NCBI RefSeq assembly: GCF_003171515.1
Contig: NC_089394.1
Coordinates: forward strand, 558,001-622,000
From: Pyrenophora tritici-repentis
Lineage: Eukaryota; Ascomycota; Dothideomycetes; Pleosporales; Pleosporaceae
Direction of reading: 5' to 3'
DNA length: 64,000 bases
Shown: piece by piece, positions 1-10,223 of the stretch
Numbering within the stretch: position 1 is the stretch's first letter
Layout of the letters: each line of letters opens with the position of its first letter
Notes under the pieces: generated by a model
Database searches by the model: none
Told to the model about the DNA's origin: nothing
What the model saw: the letters and a program-made list of their open reading frames with translations, nothing else
Translations under genes and position numbers: made by a program

Positions 1-1427
1 CCCAGGGTCTGGTGCTCCGCTCTGCACAATCAACGCAGCGGACGTATGCGACGGCGGTGACGGCATCCGTGCCCGCGCCCGCTGTTAAGAATCCTCTTAC
101 ACGACGACGCGGCGGCGACCTCGGCCACCATCTTCCCAAGGATGTCATCCCGAGAGATGCCTATATTCCCCCATACCCGTATGGCGACCACCAGCTGTTC
201 AAGCAGGCCAACAAAGGTCTATATGGCCACAAAAGGATTCGCTTCGGCAACAATGTCTCCAAAAAGACAGAGACAAAGACACGGCGGAACTGGAAGCCCA
301 ATGTCCTCCAAAAGAGCCTGTACTCGGTCGCGTTGAAGAAGAAGATAAAGCTGGTCCTTGCCAAGCATATACTCAAGATAATAGACCGTGAAGGTGGCCT
401 AGACGAGTACCTGCTCAAAGACAGCGAGGCGCGCATCAAAGAGTTAGGACCCATGGGATGGGCGCTGCGATGGACCCTGATGCAGAGGCCTGAGGTTATT
501 GATCGACTGAGAGCAGATGCTGCTGCACTGGGCCTAGACCAGTCAACAATTGACGAGCAATGGCCTACGCCAGCCATGATAGCCGAGCAGAAGGCTGCAC
601 GACGCACAGTCACGACAGACGTCGAAAATTATAATCCGGAAGAATACGTCTTCGCCGATACCGAAGAACAAGTAATGTGGGAGCCAAGAGAGGAGCTAGA
701 AAAGACAAACGGACTCAAATTTGGCAAGAAAGCCCAATCCACGGAATACAAGAGGGCAATCATTGCTGCCGAACGCTATATCCGCCGCGGTATGGTAGAC
801 AGTGTAGAGGAAGGTATCAAACTGGCCTTCATACGAGCCAAAGAGCGCGAAGAGGCATTCAATGCCAACATGACCAGTTTCTCCGAAAAATTGGAAGCAA
901 TGGACTTCACCCCCGAGGATCTGCAGGATATCAAAGAGCGCTTAAAGCGACCCAAGATGTCAGACTTGAATGCTGCTAGGCTTCTCCACAATGAACGGAA
1001 GAAGAAGGAACTTGACGAGGCGAGTGGTCTGGAAGACAGGAATGCAGCAGACACTGCCCTTGAGAAGGAGAGGGCAACGGCGATTGCTGCTCAGATCGCC
1101 GAAGCTGGCGGAGAAGAAGCTTATCGCGCCCAAAGAAAAGCCGAGTACGCCCAGATGATCAAAGAAGCTGAGGGTGCTTCTACAAATGAGGCATTGGATC
1201 CTGAACGCCGAGAATATCTCCAGATGGCCATGCGCAAGGCAGACATAGCCATCAGAGCCAAAGCCGAAGCGTCCGGTAGCTATGCAAAAGCCAAAGCAGC
1301 ATACAGGAGAGGATTGTATGAGGAGTTCGGCGACCCAAACGAGTCTTCTAATCGCGCATCGAGAGACGAAATGCTTGCTGATGGTATTTCCTGGGACGCC
1401 ATCGTCAAGTCGAGTAACAAACGATGA
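1..1427 (+). CDS. MRPL24: Mitochondrial large-subunit ribosomal protein bL28m (5' end missing)
   Basis: The reading frame is already open at base 3, so the true start lies upstream of the window; about 470 residues are visible. The leader is rich in Arg, Ser, Thr and Ala, with an RTYATAV stretch typical of mitochondrial presequences. The L28 core follows at about residues 70-125 (YGHKRIRFGNNVSKKTETK, then RRNWKPN and a basic helix). This is the structural signature of bacterial L28 and its mitochondrial homologue, known in yeast as Mrpl24, a component of the mitochondrial 54S subunit. The fungal protein carries a long Glu/Ala/Lys-rich helical C-terminal extension, unlike the short bacterial protein. 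No intron is needed in the visible part. It is convergent with the F-box-like gene. The family call is firm; the exact start cannot be seen. Confidence 0.88.
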   Translation, partial: QGLVLRSAQSTQRTYATAVTASVPAPAVKNPLTRRRGGDLGHHLPKDVIPRDAYIPPYPYGDHQLFKQANKGLYGHKRIRFGNNVSKKTETKTRRNWKPNVLQKSLYSVALKKKIKLVLAKHILKIIDREGGLDEYLLKDSEARIKELGPMGWALRWTLMQRPEVIDRLRADAAALGLDQSTIDEQWPTPAMIAEQKAARRTVTTDVENYNPEEYVFADTEEQVMWEPREELEKTNGLKFGKKAQSTEYKRAIIAAERYIRRGMVDSVEEGIKLAFIRAKEREEAFNANMTSFSEKLEAMDFTPEDLQDIKERLKRPKMSDLNAARLLHNERKKKELDEASGLEDRNAADTALEKERATAIAAQIAEAGGEEAYRAQRKAEYAQMIKEAEGASTNEALDPERREYLQMAMRKADIAIRAKAEASGSYAKAKAAYRRGLYEEFGDPNESSNRASRDEMLADGISWDAIVKSSNKR

Positions 1428-1775
1428 AGAGAGCCTGTCTCTCTAAGCTTGAGTAGACGGACGTGCTATACGAATTAAGCTGTTCTACCATCGTTGTTTT
1501 ATGTACATTGAACTTGGAATAACAGTATTCCACAACAAATTCGTTGGTCGTTTACCACACTTTTTCCTTTTCTTATCCCCGACTTGTGCTTCTCTTTTTG
1601 ATCAACATTGGTCAAAGTTACTGTGTACTCTCAGGCTTGCGCTTACCCGCGCCATCACTTCTAAAAGGCTCCTACGAAGAGTTCTCGCGATTTGAATGGT
1701 TCAATTCATGGTCTCACTACATTACTAGGGACGTGAACTATGCTAAGAGCACTTGGAAAAACACAAGCACCGATC
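1428..1775. other. Intergenic, convergent 3' ends
   Basis: This 348-bp gap lies between two converging genes. It is T/C-rich on the plus strand near 1555-1600 and presumably holds both 3' UTRs. No ORF, repeat or RNA gene is seen. Confidence 0.5.
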
Positions 1776-3260
1776 TCAAAGCCCTCTAGCCAACTTGGCC
1801 GCCCTCTTCAGTCCCGAACCCGGTCTCACATCACCAACCCACATACTCTGGGCATCCCCATCGATCCCTTGCCTGGCCTTTTCAAATGCCTCCTCAATCT
1901 TACCCCTCAATCCACCTTCCTCATCCACTCCACTCTCCTTGCCCCAAAGCTCTAGCGCCCTCTCCATATCACCGCACGCAAAGATAAACTCGCCCAAAGC
2001 AGTGTGTACAGTACCCAGAGCATACCAGGTCTGTGCTCGCTCACGGTCGGTGAAGTAGGTTGGCTTATTGGTGGGAATGAGCTCGACGGGGAGGGTGTGG
2101 TACCAGGGGTTTGAGGCTGGTGAGGGGGAGTCTGTAACCAGACTCAAAGCTTTGGACACTGAAGTTTCTGCCAAAAGAAGGTCGCGTGCAGCTTTCTTTA
2201 CTTCGGGTGTGGGGTTGGGAGTGCGGAGCCAGTCCTTGTTCGCCGTCAGACTGCGGAGCGGGATAGACAGGGAGATGCCCAAGCCGAGTTCTGTGCGCCA
2301 GCGAAGTCGCTGAATGTTCTTTGAGAACTCTTCGGGTTGCGAGTGCAGAGTCTCCGCGTGAGTCAGATAGCCGTATGTCATGGCTATAATAGTAGCTTGC
2401 GCGTATTCATTGGCAAGTTCGTACTTTTCCCTCTCCCGAGCCGAATCAGCTTGGTCCGCCAACTCCGTCACGCTCGCGATAAAGCCATCCGCGGTAAAAG
2501 CCGGACTCGTCATGTTCGTCTGCAAGCCCTCTGCATACCTCGGCAGCACATTCTTGCTATTCACCTCGACGGCGCCAAAGTTCGACAGCAACCTAAACAG
2601 CTCGAGCAAATCGCCCTGCAGCCGCGAAATGGGGAAGCCATATGTATTCACCACATCGAGGAAGAGTTTGTGCATGGGCGCCCAGTTCCCCGTTGCGCGA
2701 CTTGCTTGGTCCAGGAAGTTGATCAGTCGGGGTAGGTACTGTGCGGGGAACATGACACTGGCGCGTTTCATCGCGCTGTTCTTCTCCACGAGTACTACTT
2801 CCAATGCGTGCTGTGTGCAGTTCTCTGCTGCCTCGAGCGATGGTGTTGAAAACAGAAGGCCGGAGTCTTGAAGCATGGTCTTCACGTGCCGCGCATCAGC
2901 AGAGTAGACGTCGAACCTGACCCACAGGTTCTTTGAGTAGAAGAACTTCAGTGCTTCTTTGCTGACTGCCTTGTTTACGTAGAAGAGGCTCGTGGCGACG
3001 GGGTGGGGCGGTCGCGAGGCGCTGAATTTGAGCACAGATTCCGTGATGGTATGGGTGTAGGAGACGTTGGGTAGACCAATATTGACGACTTCCGTGTCGA
3101 GACAGTACTTGTAGATGTTGTTGCGGACCGAGGGGGGAAGGTCGGTTAGACCTAGGGGTCGCTTGGAGGGTGTTTGGGAGATCTCGGCAGATTTCAGCTT
3201 CGTCTCTAGATTGGCCATTGTGGCATCCATTGAGTCGCGTTTTGCTACTGTTGCTGCCAT
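1776..3260 (-). CDS. F-box-like protein with C-terminal TPR-like helices
   Basis: A single-exon ORF of 494 aa. An F-box-like motif is seen near residues 38-60 (LTDLPPSVRNNIYKYCL), followed by a region with the LFYVNKAVSKEAL pattern often found after such motifs in Pezizomycotina proteins of unknown function. Near the C-terminus (about 400-440) the segment AQTWYALGTVHTALGEFIFA looks like one TPR-type helix pair. F-box proteins usually recruit substrates to SCF ubiquitin ligases, but here this is inference from a weak motif. No signal peptide or membrane segment. The start at 3260 is the first ATG after an in-frame stop; a second ATG lies 11 codons inside. Its upstream region holds five GCGGGG motifs (see separate entry). 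Confidence 0.75.
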   Translation of the reverse strand: MAATVAKRDSMDATMANLETKLKSAEISQTPSKRPLGLTDLPPSVRNNIYKYCLDTEVVNIGLPNVSYTHTITESVLKFSASRPPHPVATSLFYVNKAVSKEALKFFYSKNLWVRFDVYSADARHVKTMLQDSGLLFSTPSLEAAENCTQHALEVVLVEKNSAMKRASVMFPAQYLPRLINFLDQASRATGNWAPMHKLFLDVVNTYGFPISRLQGDLLELFRLLSNFGAVEVNSKNVLPRYAEGLQTNMTSPAFTADGFIASVTELADQADSAREREKYELANEYAQATIIAMTYGYLTHAETLHSQPEEFSKNIQRLRWRTELGLGISLSIPLRSLTANKDWLRTPNPTPEVKKAARDLLLAETSVSKALSLVTDSPSPASNPWYHTLPVELIPTNKPTYFTDRERAQTWYALGTVHTALGEFIFACGDMERALELWGKESGVDEEGGLRGKIEEAFEKARQGIDGDAQSMWVGDVRPGSGLKRAAKLARGL

Positions 3261-3906
3261 GGTTGTGGTTGGGTTGGATTGGATGCTGGAGAAACGATTA
3301 GTATGTGTTTAGAAAACATATCGTACAAAACACGAGAGTCAATTCGAACATCGTAAAGAAACATGAATGAGATATGTATTGACTTACTTGTGACTGTGGT
3401 TCCTAAGTCGGTGGTTTTCGCGTTCAAGGGGAGCCTCCGGTAATCTTCAAGTCTCGATCGAGCAACAAAGCTATCCGCGCGTTCAAAAAGCTAAGAATCA
3501 CAACAACGAAAAGATCAATTGATTGATAAACAAAAGATTCGGCACCCCAGGCAAGGGAAGCTCCCATGCGGGGTTTTATAGCTGTACATGAAGCTCCAGC
3601 GGGGGTTCACCATGAAAGTGCGGGGAAAGACAAGGATATCAAAAGTGCTGATCCCATTCACTCGGCGTAGCAGCGCGGATGTGCGGCTCCGAAACAGCAT
3701 CCGCGATTCCACATGTTTCTAAGCTATGAACGCAAACTAATACTACAAGCGACCATACCCCCCAAAGCGGGCTTCCTGTGTCTGGGCGTAAGATGCGGGG
3801 AAGCTCTCTATTGGTTCCACCCAATCGGCCGCTATGTCACTCCCGCCGCGGGGTTGAGCCTCATCGTTACATCGTTATGATATTCAACCGAACCAACACA
3901 AGCCGT
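3261..3906. other. Intergenic: promoter side of the F-box-like gene
   Basis: A 646-bp gap between the F-box-like gene start and the isomerase stop. Apart from the GCGGGG cluster, no coding region is seen. Short open frames here lack coding character. Confidence 0.5.
3568..3853. promoter_or_regulatory. Cluster of five GCGGGG (CreA/Mig1-type) motifs
   Basis: GCGGGG occurs on the plus strand at 3568-3573, 3599-3604, 3620-3625, 3795-3800 and 3848-3853. Each fits the SYGGRG consensus known for the fungal carbon repressor CreA and its Mig1-type relatives. All five share one orientation and lie 308-593 bp upstream of the F-box-like gene (minus strand), downstream of the isomerase gene. Sites are seen in the sequence; binding and function are inferred. 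Confidence 0.4.
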
Positions 3907-5226
3907 TTACTCTACAAAAGCCGTAAAGGCCTTGAGCTGCTTGGTAGCCTTAAATTCCAGCTCTACACCTGGAGCGATGAAGAAGATGTAGCCGGCGCCT
4001 AGCTTATGTTCCTTGCCGTCGCCCTTCATGGTGCCTTCCCCTTCGGTTACGATCATGACGCTGGGACCACCCATGGCCCGGATGGTTTCGGAATCGCCAT
4101 CGCTCATGGTGGTGGCTAGCATGCTGAACTCGCTAAGAGGAGGGGCGTAAAGCTGCGTCTTGCCGTTTTTGCTGCCGTCGAAGGCTTGGGGTGGAAGAAT
4201 GGCTTCCTTTGCGTCATGTGGTGTGAAGGTCAGGACGGAACAGAACATGTCAACGTTGTCGCGGTCGGCACGCGGGCAGAAACCTGTGTTCAAGACGTTG
4301 TTGGATCGGGCCATGCATTCGATAATGTCTCCGGAGAGGTAGGCATGGATGCCGTCGGCGGGGATGTAGATGCTGTCGCCAGCCTTGAGTTGGAGGTAGT
4401 TCATGGTGATGAGAGCAACAAGCGTTCCATTATCGGCCTTGTCGTACTGCTCTGCCAGACGAGGAATCAAGTCGGGAATGTAGCTGAACTCGCCGAATTG
4501 CTCCTTGGAAATCTTTGCCAATGCATGGTTTGTCTTGCGTACAGCGTCCTCGGATGCCATGAGCATGGCCTTGACAACATGCTTGAGTTGCTGGTCATCG
4601 AATTCAGGCTTCTTTACTTCGGGGAGAAAGGCTTGGAGTGGGGGAAGCTGCATCAGACGCTCGATATCCTTGAGCGGCTTGAAACCACAGAAGGCTTCAA
4701 AGTCACCAAGAGCGAGCGCAATTTCCGGCTTGTGGTTCGGGTCTGTGAATTGGTCCGGGTTCTTCTCATGTAACTTGGAAGCCAGAGATTTGTTCTGCAT
4801 ATCATTGTTAGCAAATGTACGTGGTCGATACTGAGATCAAGATACCGGGTGTAGCTGCAGAGGTAGGGCCTTTGCTATCGACAAGACCTTTGGGAGATAT
4901 GGCAGCTTTGTGTGGTTGAATTTCTCGGCAACCTTCTTTCCGAGAAGCTCGTCTGGGTGCTCATCGATAACTTTCTGTAGGTCCGCGCCAGTTTCCAAGA
5001 CATATGAGGGAAGCTCTGGGTAAGTGCCCATCCACCTTTTGATATCAGCAAACGTTGACCATATCATGTACGCGACTTACATCTCAGCATAGCTGGTGTT
5101 CTCGTCAATCTTGAAGTCAGTACCTGGTGTCTTCTCACACAGGCTTGCGGCCAGCGACTTGGAGCCCTGCTTTCCCCATGGGTACTGGTTGCAGTTGCAC
5201 TTCAGTTGTAGGACCTTTTCGACCAT
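3907..5226 (-). CDS. PMI40: Mannose-6-phosphate isomerase, type I (3 exons)
   Basis: Interconverts mannose-6-phosphate and fructose-6-phosphate, feeding GDP-mannose for protein and cell-wall mannosylation in the cytosol. Exons: 5081-5226, 4846-5035 and 3907-4794. Introns are 45 and 51 bp, with GTAAGT and GTATCT donors. The spliced CDS is 1,224 nt, encoding 407 aa, close to the usual family length. Visible signatures of the zinc-dependent cupin isomerase: N-terminal QYPWGKQG, then LPLQLHP with the metal-binding Gln (about 109) and His (about 111), HKPEIALALGDFEAF with the metal-binding Glu (about 136), and GIHAYLSGDIIE with the fourth ligand His (about 262). Start chosen at 5226 (MVEKVLQLKC), the usual fungal N-terminus. 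It is head-to-head with a mannosyltransferase gene. Confidence 0.95.
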
Positions 5227-6149
5227 GGTTGCAATTGATTGCTGTGGATTAGATGAGTTGAGAAGTGACAATTAAAAGCAAGGACTTGTATAGAGAGAAA
5301 TTGATTGATGATGGGTAAAGTTGGTGTTCAGAGTTCTTTTCATAGCATTTCGTCTCTTGTCTTAAATTGTGACAGACGCGCGACGTCATAGCGGGTAACG
5401 CAGAAATAGTAGCAAAAATGGGGAGCATCTGGCATTAGCAAGCAATCGTCACATCACAGATTTGGGAGGATCATTCTTGGCGATTGTCCCGAGCACCCGT
5501 TTCCGCTGTGGATGTCTCTACGCCTAGCCTGTTCATGAATTGAAGTCGTTGAGATATAGCCTTGGCGAGTTCCTTTTCATGCCACGCTGAGTGGACCCTG
5601 ATATCTGTAAGACGTCGGAACAAATCCGCGGCATCTTTCTATTCGAGAAATTTGTTGATCCAGTAGTGATCATGTCTGTATATCGATAGGGCGTGCTCGA
5701 AGTGGTAAGGAGACGTTGAGCAACGTGGAAGAGTGGCACGTCGTGTCAGGGTGGCGTCGGGCAGCACTCTAATGAGCATGCAAAGCATACTTTTAGCGTT
5801 TACCCATCTTTTGGATATCTCCCTAGGGACACGTCGGTAAGAAAAAACGTGATGTGCCCAAGTCGCGACCGCTCTCTTTGCGGCCCCTAAAGCAAGGTCC
5901 CTCCTGCCAAGCCTTATCGCATCGCATTACAATGCCGTCGCGTGTACTCTGGTAATTTCGCACCGTTTCCGCGACCGCCAACCAAAACCCTCCCCCCACA
6001 TGCTTTAAGCCTGTGCCGTTCGTATATACTTTAGCAATGACCCCGTAGCGACCTACGCCACATCTGCGCCTCCCCAGACCTCCAACTGGCCTCGCTCGTT
6101 TCGTTCCACGCACCACAATTGCGACCTCCTCTCCCTATCCCCAGGCACA
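5227..6149. other. Divergent intergenic region, isomerase / mannosyltransferase
   Basis: A 923-bp gap shared by two divergent mannose-related genes. The stretch just before 6150 is C/T-rich, typical of a fungal 5' leader. No gene is seen; the open frame at 5823-6116 on the minus strand has no coding character. Confidence 0.5.
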
Positions 6150-7276
6150 ATGCATTTCGCCATGCCCCCAAGAAAGACGTCGCGGCCACCGCCATATGCT
6201 GCGCGGAATCAGAGCGGCGGAATTAGGATACCACCGGCGCTCAAGAATTTGCTCCGGACTAAGGCAGGCCGATTACTAGCTGCCGGCGTTCTGGGCTTCT
6301 TCGTCCTGATATGGATGTTGAGCGGAAGTAGCGGTACTTCAAAGAGGAGTTCCAAAGTTGTTGGTGGTTGGAAACCGGCAAACATACCGAAGGCAAACAT
6401 AGGGAGCGGACCGCCTGTGGTAATAGTCACGACTATAGATCCCAAGGCGAACCCGACGTGGGTACAAAAGGTCAAGACCAATAGGGAGGAATACGCCAAG
6501 AAGCACGGTATGCATCTTCTGGATCCTCAATTGATACGACAATTGTGCAATACTAATCCTATCCCAGGCTACCTGACCTTCTTCCCCCAAAACGACCAAT
6601 ATCCCATTGGCAACTCACCTCTGACATGGTCCCGCGTACCTGCGATCCGCCATGCCATGACCATGTACCCTTCCTCAACCTTCTTCTGGTACCTCGATCA
6701 CACAGCCTTGATTATGAACCAAGCGCTGCCTATCCACACCAACCTCCTCACAGCCGCCAAACTCGAAACCCACATGCGGGTCAACGCCCCTGTCGTCCCC
6801 CCTGACAGTGTCATCAAGACCTTCAGCAACCTCAAGGGCGACAGAATAGACTTCGTCGTCACACAGGACAAGGACGGACTGGCACCAAGTAGTTTTGTAG
6901 TCCGAAACGGGGAGTGGGCAAAGTTCTTCCTAGACAGTTGGTTTGACCCCATCTACCGTAGCTACAACTTCCAAAAGGCCGAGACCCACGCTTTGGAACA
7001 TATTGTACAGTATGTATCCCGCGCATGTATTGCAGCAATTGAGTGAGCGGAAGAGGTTACTAACAGTTTTACAGATGGCACGGCACAATCCTAGCTAAAC
7101 TCGCAATGGTCCCGCAGAACCTCCTCAACTCGTATGCCAGTGGTCCCGCGGCTTCCGAAGGACAATACCAGCAAGATCATCTCGTTGCCAACTTCCCCGG
7201 CTGCGACAAGGAGGGCCGCGATTGCCTCAAGGAGCAGGAGTCATACTGGAAGATCCTTGATCAAGCCAAGAACTAA
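6150..7276 (+). CDS. MNN11: GT34 alpha-1,6-mannosyltransferase subunit, Mnn11/Mnn10 type (3 exons)
   Basis: A Golgi type II membrane enzyme subunit that extends the alpha-1,6-mannan backbone using GDP-mannose (family knowledge). Exons: 6150-6507, 6568-7009 and 7075-7276, giving 1,002 nt and 333 aa. There is a short cytosolic basic N-terminus, one membrane anchor at about residues 43-58 (GVLGFFVLIWMLSG), a linker, and then the GT34 domain: VVIVTTIDP, EEYAKKHGY, SRVPAIRHAM and WYLDHTALIMN, the last being the usual acidic metal-binding region (here DHTA where many members have DQDA). The C-terminal exon carries the WHGTILAKLA segment, and its PQNLLNSY matches the family. The first intron is 60 bp with no stop codon, so a naive ORF reads through it. 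The TACTAATCC branch site and the family alignment show it is spliced out. Confidence 0.85.
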
Positions 7277-7647
7277 ACGTAATGAAGAGGAATGACTGAA
7301 TAATTCAACTCAATTGATATACCATGGCCAAGTGGGGAATTGGTGGGTGAAGGGCATACAAGCGCTGAGCTGGCTTGGGATGGCTTGGCGTATGGAATGG
7401 ACGTGTATTTTGTAGCATGTTACCTTTTTTAGAATGCTTGTTCTTATCACCTATATCTTGACTATTAGACAGACGAGACATGTAATTGGTTTTTGAAACG
7501 CATGACGAGGATGATATGGCGTGTGTACGCATATAACCCGTTGATTTACTCACCGTGAAAGGAAAGGAATACCCAAGGTAAACTACATGGTCTATACAAC
7601 AAAGCTAATCTACAAATTTTCTTACAACGCTTTTGTTTTCCATCTTT
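7277..7647. other. Intergenic, convergent 3' ends
   Basis: 371 bp between convergent genes, AT-rich in places, probably both 3' UTRs. Nothing else is seen. Confidence 0.5.
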
Positions 7648-9897
7648 CTACGACGCACCCTGTGGTTTCCTCTGCCTCTTCACACTAACCATGCTACGTC
7701 TCGGCCTCTGCTTCCTATCTCTTGAAGCCACATACTTCGGCCCACTAACCGTGCTCGCACACATGGGCCGACGCTGGCCTACAAACTTGCCCAGCGGCGA
7801 AAAAACCTCGACTTCAGGGTAATCATCCTCCCACCCCTCCACACGCTCCTTCATGCGATCTTTGTAGAACTCTTCCTCTAGTACCTCTTCCACATCCCTA
7901 CCTTCCTTCTCTGCCCGCGCAATCGCCGCAAATTTTCTGTTCTTATATTCTTCTTCCTCTTTGAGTCGGGTGATGCGGTCGAATTTGGCTTGGTTGGGGT
8001 CCTTTTTGATGAGACCTGATGGTTTCCAGCCTTGGGGTCTTCGGGTTTGCGCAGAGACTTCGATCCAGCCTACGCCTTCGACTAGGATATCCGTGGCCCA
8101 GATCCTGTATGGGAGGTTCTCTGGTCTCATTTTTCCGGCGGCGACAGACGTTACAGGGCCGGAGAGTTTCTTGGTGACATCCCATTTGAGTGGGAAGATT
8201 CCAGCGGAGTTCATTTTGGAGCCGACGTTTGGGGCGAGGATAGGGGGCACTTGGAGTTGGCGGTCCGAGGTTTGGGCTTGGTAGTCTATGGCCTTCTCGG
8301 TGCGGGTGACGTGTGGGTGGATGGGGACGAAGGGGTAGACCAAGAATACTAGATCTTGGTTCTTGGGCGTTATTCTGATCAGTCCTCCGCCTAGGATCAG
8401 TGATTGCCCGGGCTTCAAGGTATAGCGCTCGGAATTGATACGGTTTGTCATGACGAGTTCGTCGTGCGAGGCGGGTTGAACGAACGTCTCTAGGCCTGGA
8501 GTTGTGCGCGCGAGTCCAGGGAGATCGACTAGTTCGCCTCTGCTGCGGCCGAATGGGATACGTATTGGAGACGCCGTCGTACCAGGGAGTGAAGAGGCGA
8601 TAGGCAAGACTGGGTAAGGGGTATATGGTTGGGGAGGTGGAAGGAGGGCGTCTGGGTCGTCAAAGTCATCTTCTTCGGGCGGCTCTTCGAGCTCAGCAGG
8701 AGGCTGGTGAGTATGTTCTTGCTGTTTTGTCTTGAGGCGTTCCGTCTCAGCGTCTTCTTCCGCGAGCTGTTGTTGTATTTGTGTAAGGTCATCCAGGGAC
8801 TTGGCGCTACTTAGCATTGCCTCTCGCTCCGCTGCGCTACGAATCTTGCGTATATTCTGGTAGTCGGCGCCTCGTCCTTTGGGGAAAACGGCTTCGAAGA
8901 GGTTCGACTTTCCAACATTAACCTTGCCAACCATCCAGCCTGCTCCACCACGTTCCCAGATATCTTCCTTGACCTCTTTGGTCCACCATCCTCGCTTTGC
9001 GCTCACAAGACGAACGTTGCCCAGACGCGCATTCGCATTTTGTCTTCCCAGCGCATCTCGCAAAACATCTCGAACGTATGGCATCAACACATCCACCTGT
9101 TCCTTCTTGGGTGCCAGCAGATCGGCCCTAGTGATGATGAAGCTGACCTCAGCGATGCGGTCGTTGGCCACCCATCCCTTGTGTTTGGCTCGTCTGTTTT
9201 GCGTGCGGAGTTTGGGTATGCGTAGGGAAGACTGCAGGTTGGGAACGATAGACAAGGGGAAGTCGGCGGCATCGACTACGTGATAGATGTGGTTGCGTCT
9301 GTGAGGCGACTCTGCAATGGTCTGTTGTATGGATTCGACGGTCGGATGGTGAATAGGCGACCCGACGCGGTGGTGGATCAGTTGGTGACATCGATCGCAT
9401 ACTGGTGTCTCTGGCGCCTCGTCGTCTGGCGGTGCCTGGTCGACATCGTTCGCTACGCCCAGTTCTCCCAGCAGCTCGGGACTCGCGTCTTTGAGCGCCT
9501 TGGCAAATATTTCATCCTCGGCTGTCGCCTGTTTTGCCTTGTTGGGGGTCCAATGCAGATATTCGCGTATCGCATTCCTATCGATGTTGTAGTAGCCCGC
9601 CTCCTTCTTGTCGTACATCTGCGTCAGCGCACCACATCCTGGGCATGTTCGAGGAAGCGACCGAGTGGAAGATTTGCTAGTTGGAGGAGGAGCATTGTTT
9701 AAGGGTGTTTCGGAGATATGGCTGGTGCTGGCCTGCTCTCGCGCTCTTGTTGAGGACGAGAAGGACTGGACGTGGGGTGGTTGACGACGGACTGTGGTTG
9801 CGACTGATGGCGCGCGAAGCAGTGCGGGGCAGAGATAAGCAGGTATAGAGGCTTCGTGGTTCAGCAGAGTCCTGGCTTGCCTGAGAGCTGGGCGCAT
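7648..9897 (-). CDS. GEP3: Mitochondrial circularly permuted GTPase, Gep3/YqeH type
   Basis: A single-exon ORF of 749 aa. It begins with an Arg-rich, Ser-rich mitochondrial-type leader (SFSSSTRARE near residue 50). A zinc-finger pair follows, CPGCG (Cys85, Cys88) and CDRC (Cys167, Cys170), as in bacterial YqeH. The G motifs are in permuted order: TRADL (G4, about 256) and SAKRGW (G5, about 299) come before the P-loop GKVNVGKS (G1, about 324) and DLPGLA (G3). YqeH and yeast Gep3/Mtg3 act in assembly of the small (mito)ribosomal subunit. Between G1 and G3 there is a long Glu/Gln-rich insertion, larger than in bacterial relatives. The C-terminus is basic. It shares a short promoter with the aminotransferase gene. 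Confidence 0.88.
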   Translation of the reverse strand: MRPALRQARTLLNHEASIPAYLCPALLRAPSVATTVRRQPPHVQSFSSSTRAREQASTSHISETPLNNAPPPTSKSSTRSLPRTCPGCGALTQMYDKKEAGYYNIDRNAIREYLHWTPNKAKQATAEDEIFAKALKDASPELLGELGVANDVDQAPPDDEAPETPVCDRCHQLIHHRVGSPIHHPTVESIQQTIAESPHRRNHIYHVVDAADFPLSIVPNLQSSLRIPKLRTQNRRAKHKGWVANDRIAEVSFIITRADLLAPKKEQVDVLMPYVRDVLRDALGRQNANARLGNVRLVSAKRGWWTKEVKEDIWERGGAGWMVGKVNVGKSNLFEAVFPKGRGADYQNIRKIRSAAEREAMLSSAKSLDDLTQIQQQLAEEDAETERLKTKQQEHTHQPPAELEEPPEEDDFDDPDALLPPPQPYTPYPVLPIASSLPGTTASPIRIPFGRSRGELVDLPGLARTTPGLETFVQPASHDELVMTNRINSERYTLKPGQSLILGGGLIRITPKNQDLVFLVYPFVPIHPHVTRTEKAIDYQAQTSDRQLQVPPILAPNVGSKMNSAGIFPLKWDVTKKLSGPVTSVAAGKMRPENLPYRIWATDILVEGVGWIEVSAQTRRPQGWKPSGLIKKDPNQAKFDRITRLKEEEEYKNRKFAAIARAEKEGRDVEEVLEEEFYKDRMKERVEGWEDDYPEVEVFSPLGKFVGQRRPMCASTVSGPKYVASRDRKQRPRRSMVSVKRQRKPQGAS

Positions 9898-10223
9898 ACT
9901 GGTCTACTAGTATCTGATATGCGCAAACTCCAAACTCGATGCATCATCAAGCCACGGCCAGGAAAATTCCCCATGGCGTCGGGGTTAAGAGGCCAATGTC
10001 CGTGCAAGCGAATCGGAGGCCATCGCTCCCGCCCCGAGTCACAGAAGCTCTCCCGCGGACGTGCTGCGTGGAGTCAGTCTATTGTTTTCCTGGGGTATTT
10101 TGCTCAGACCACCCACTACGCAATCAACATAGCTGCCGCTCAGCTGCAGAGCTCTGATTTCCTCTCCCTTACCTTGCCTTGTATCAATTGACTCGCTCCC
10201 CTGCCCCTCTCCACAACATAGCT
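9898..10223. promoter_or_regulatory. Bidirectional promoter, GEP3 / aspartate aminotransferase
   Basis: 326 bp separate two divergent start codons, both of mitochondrial proteins. The stretch next to 10223 is C/T-rich (CCCCTGCCCCTCTCC-like), typical of a 5' leader. No defined factor site was identified with confidence. Confidence 0.5.

Noticed and set aside
2380..2871. 163-codon plus-strand ORF
   Set aside because: Antisense shadow of the F-box-like gene.
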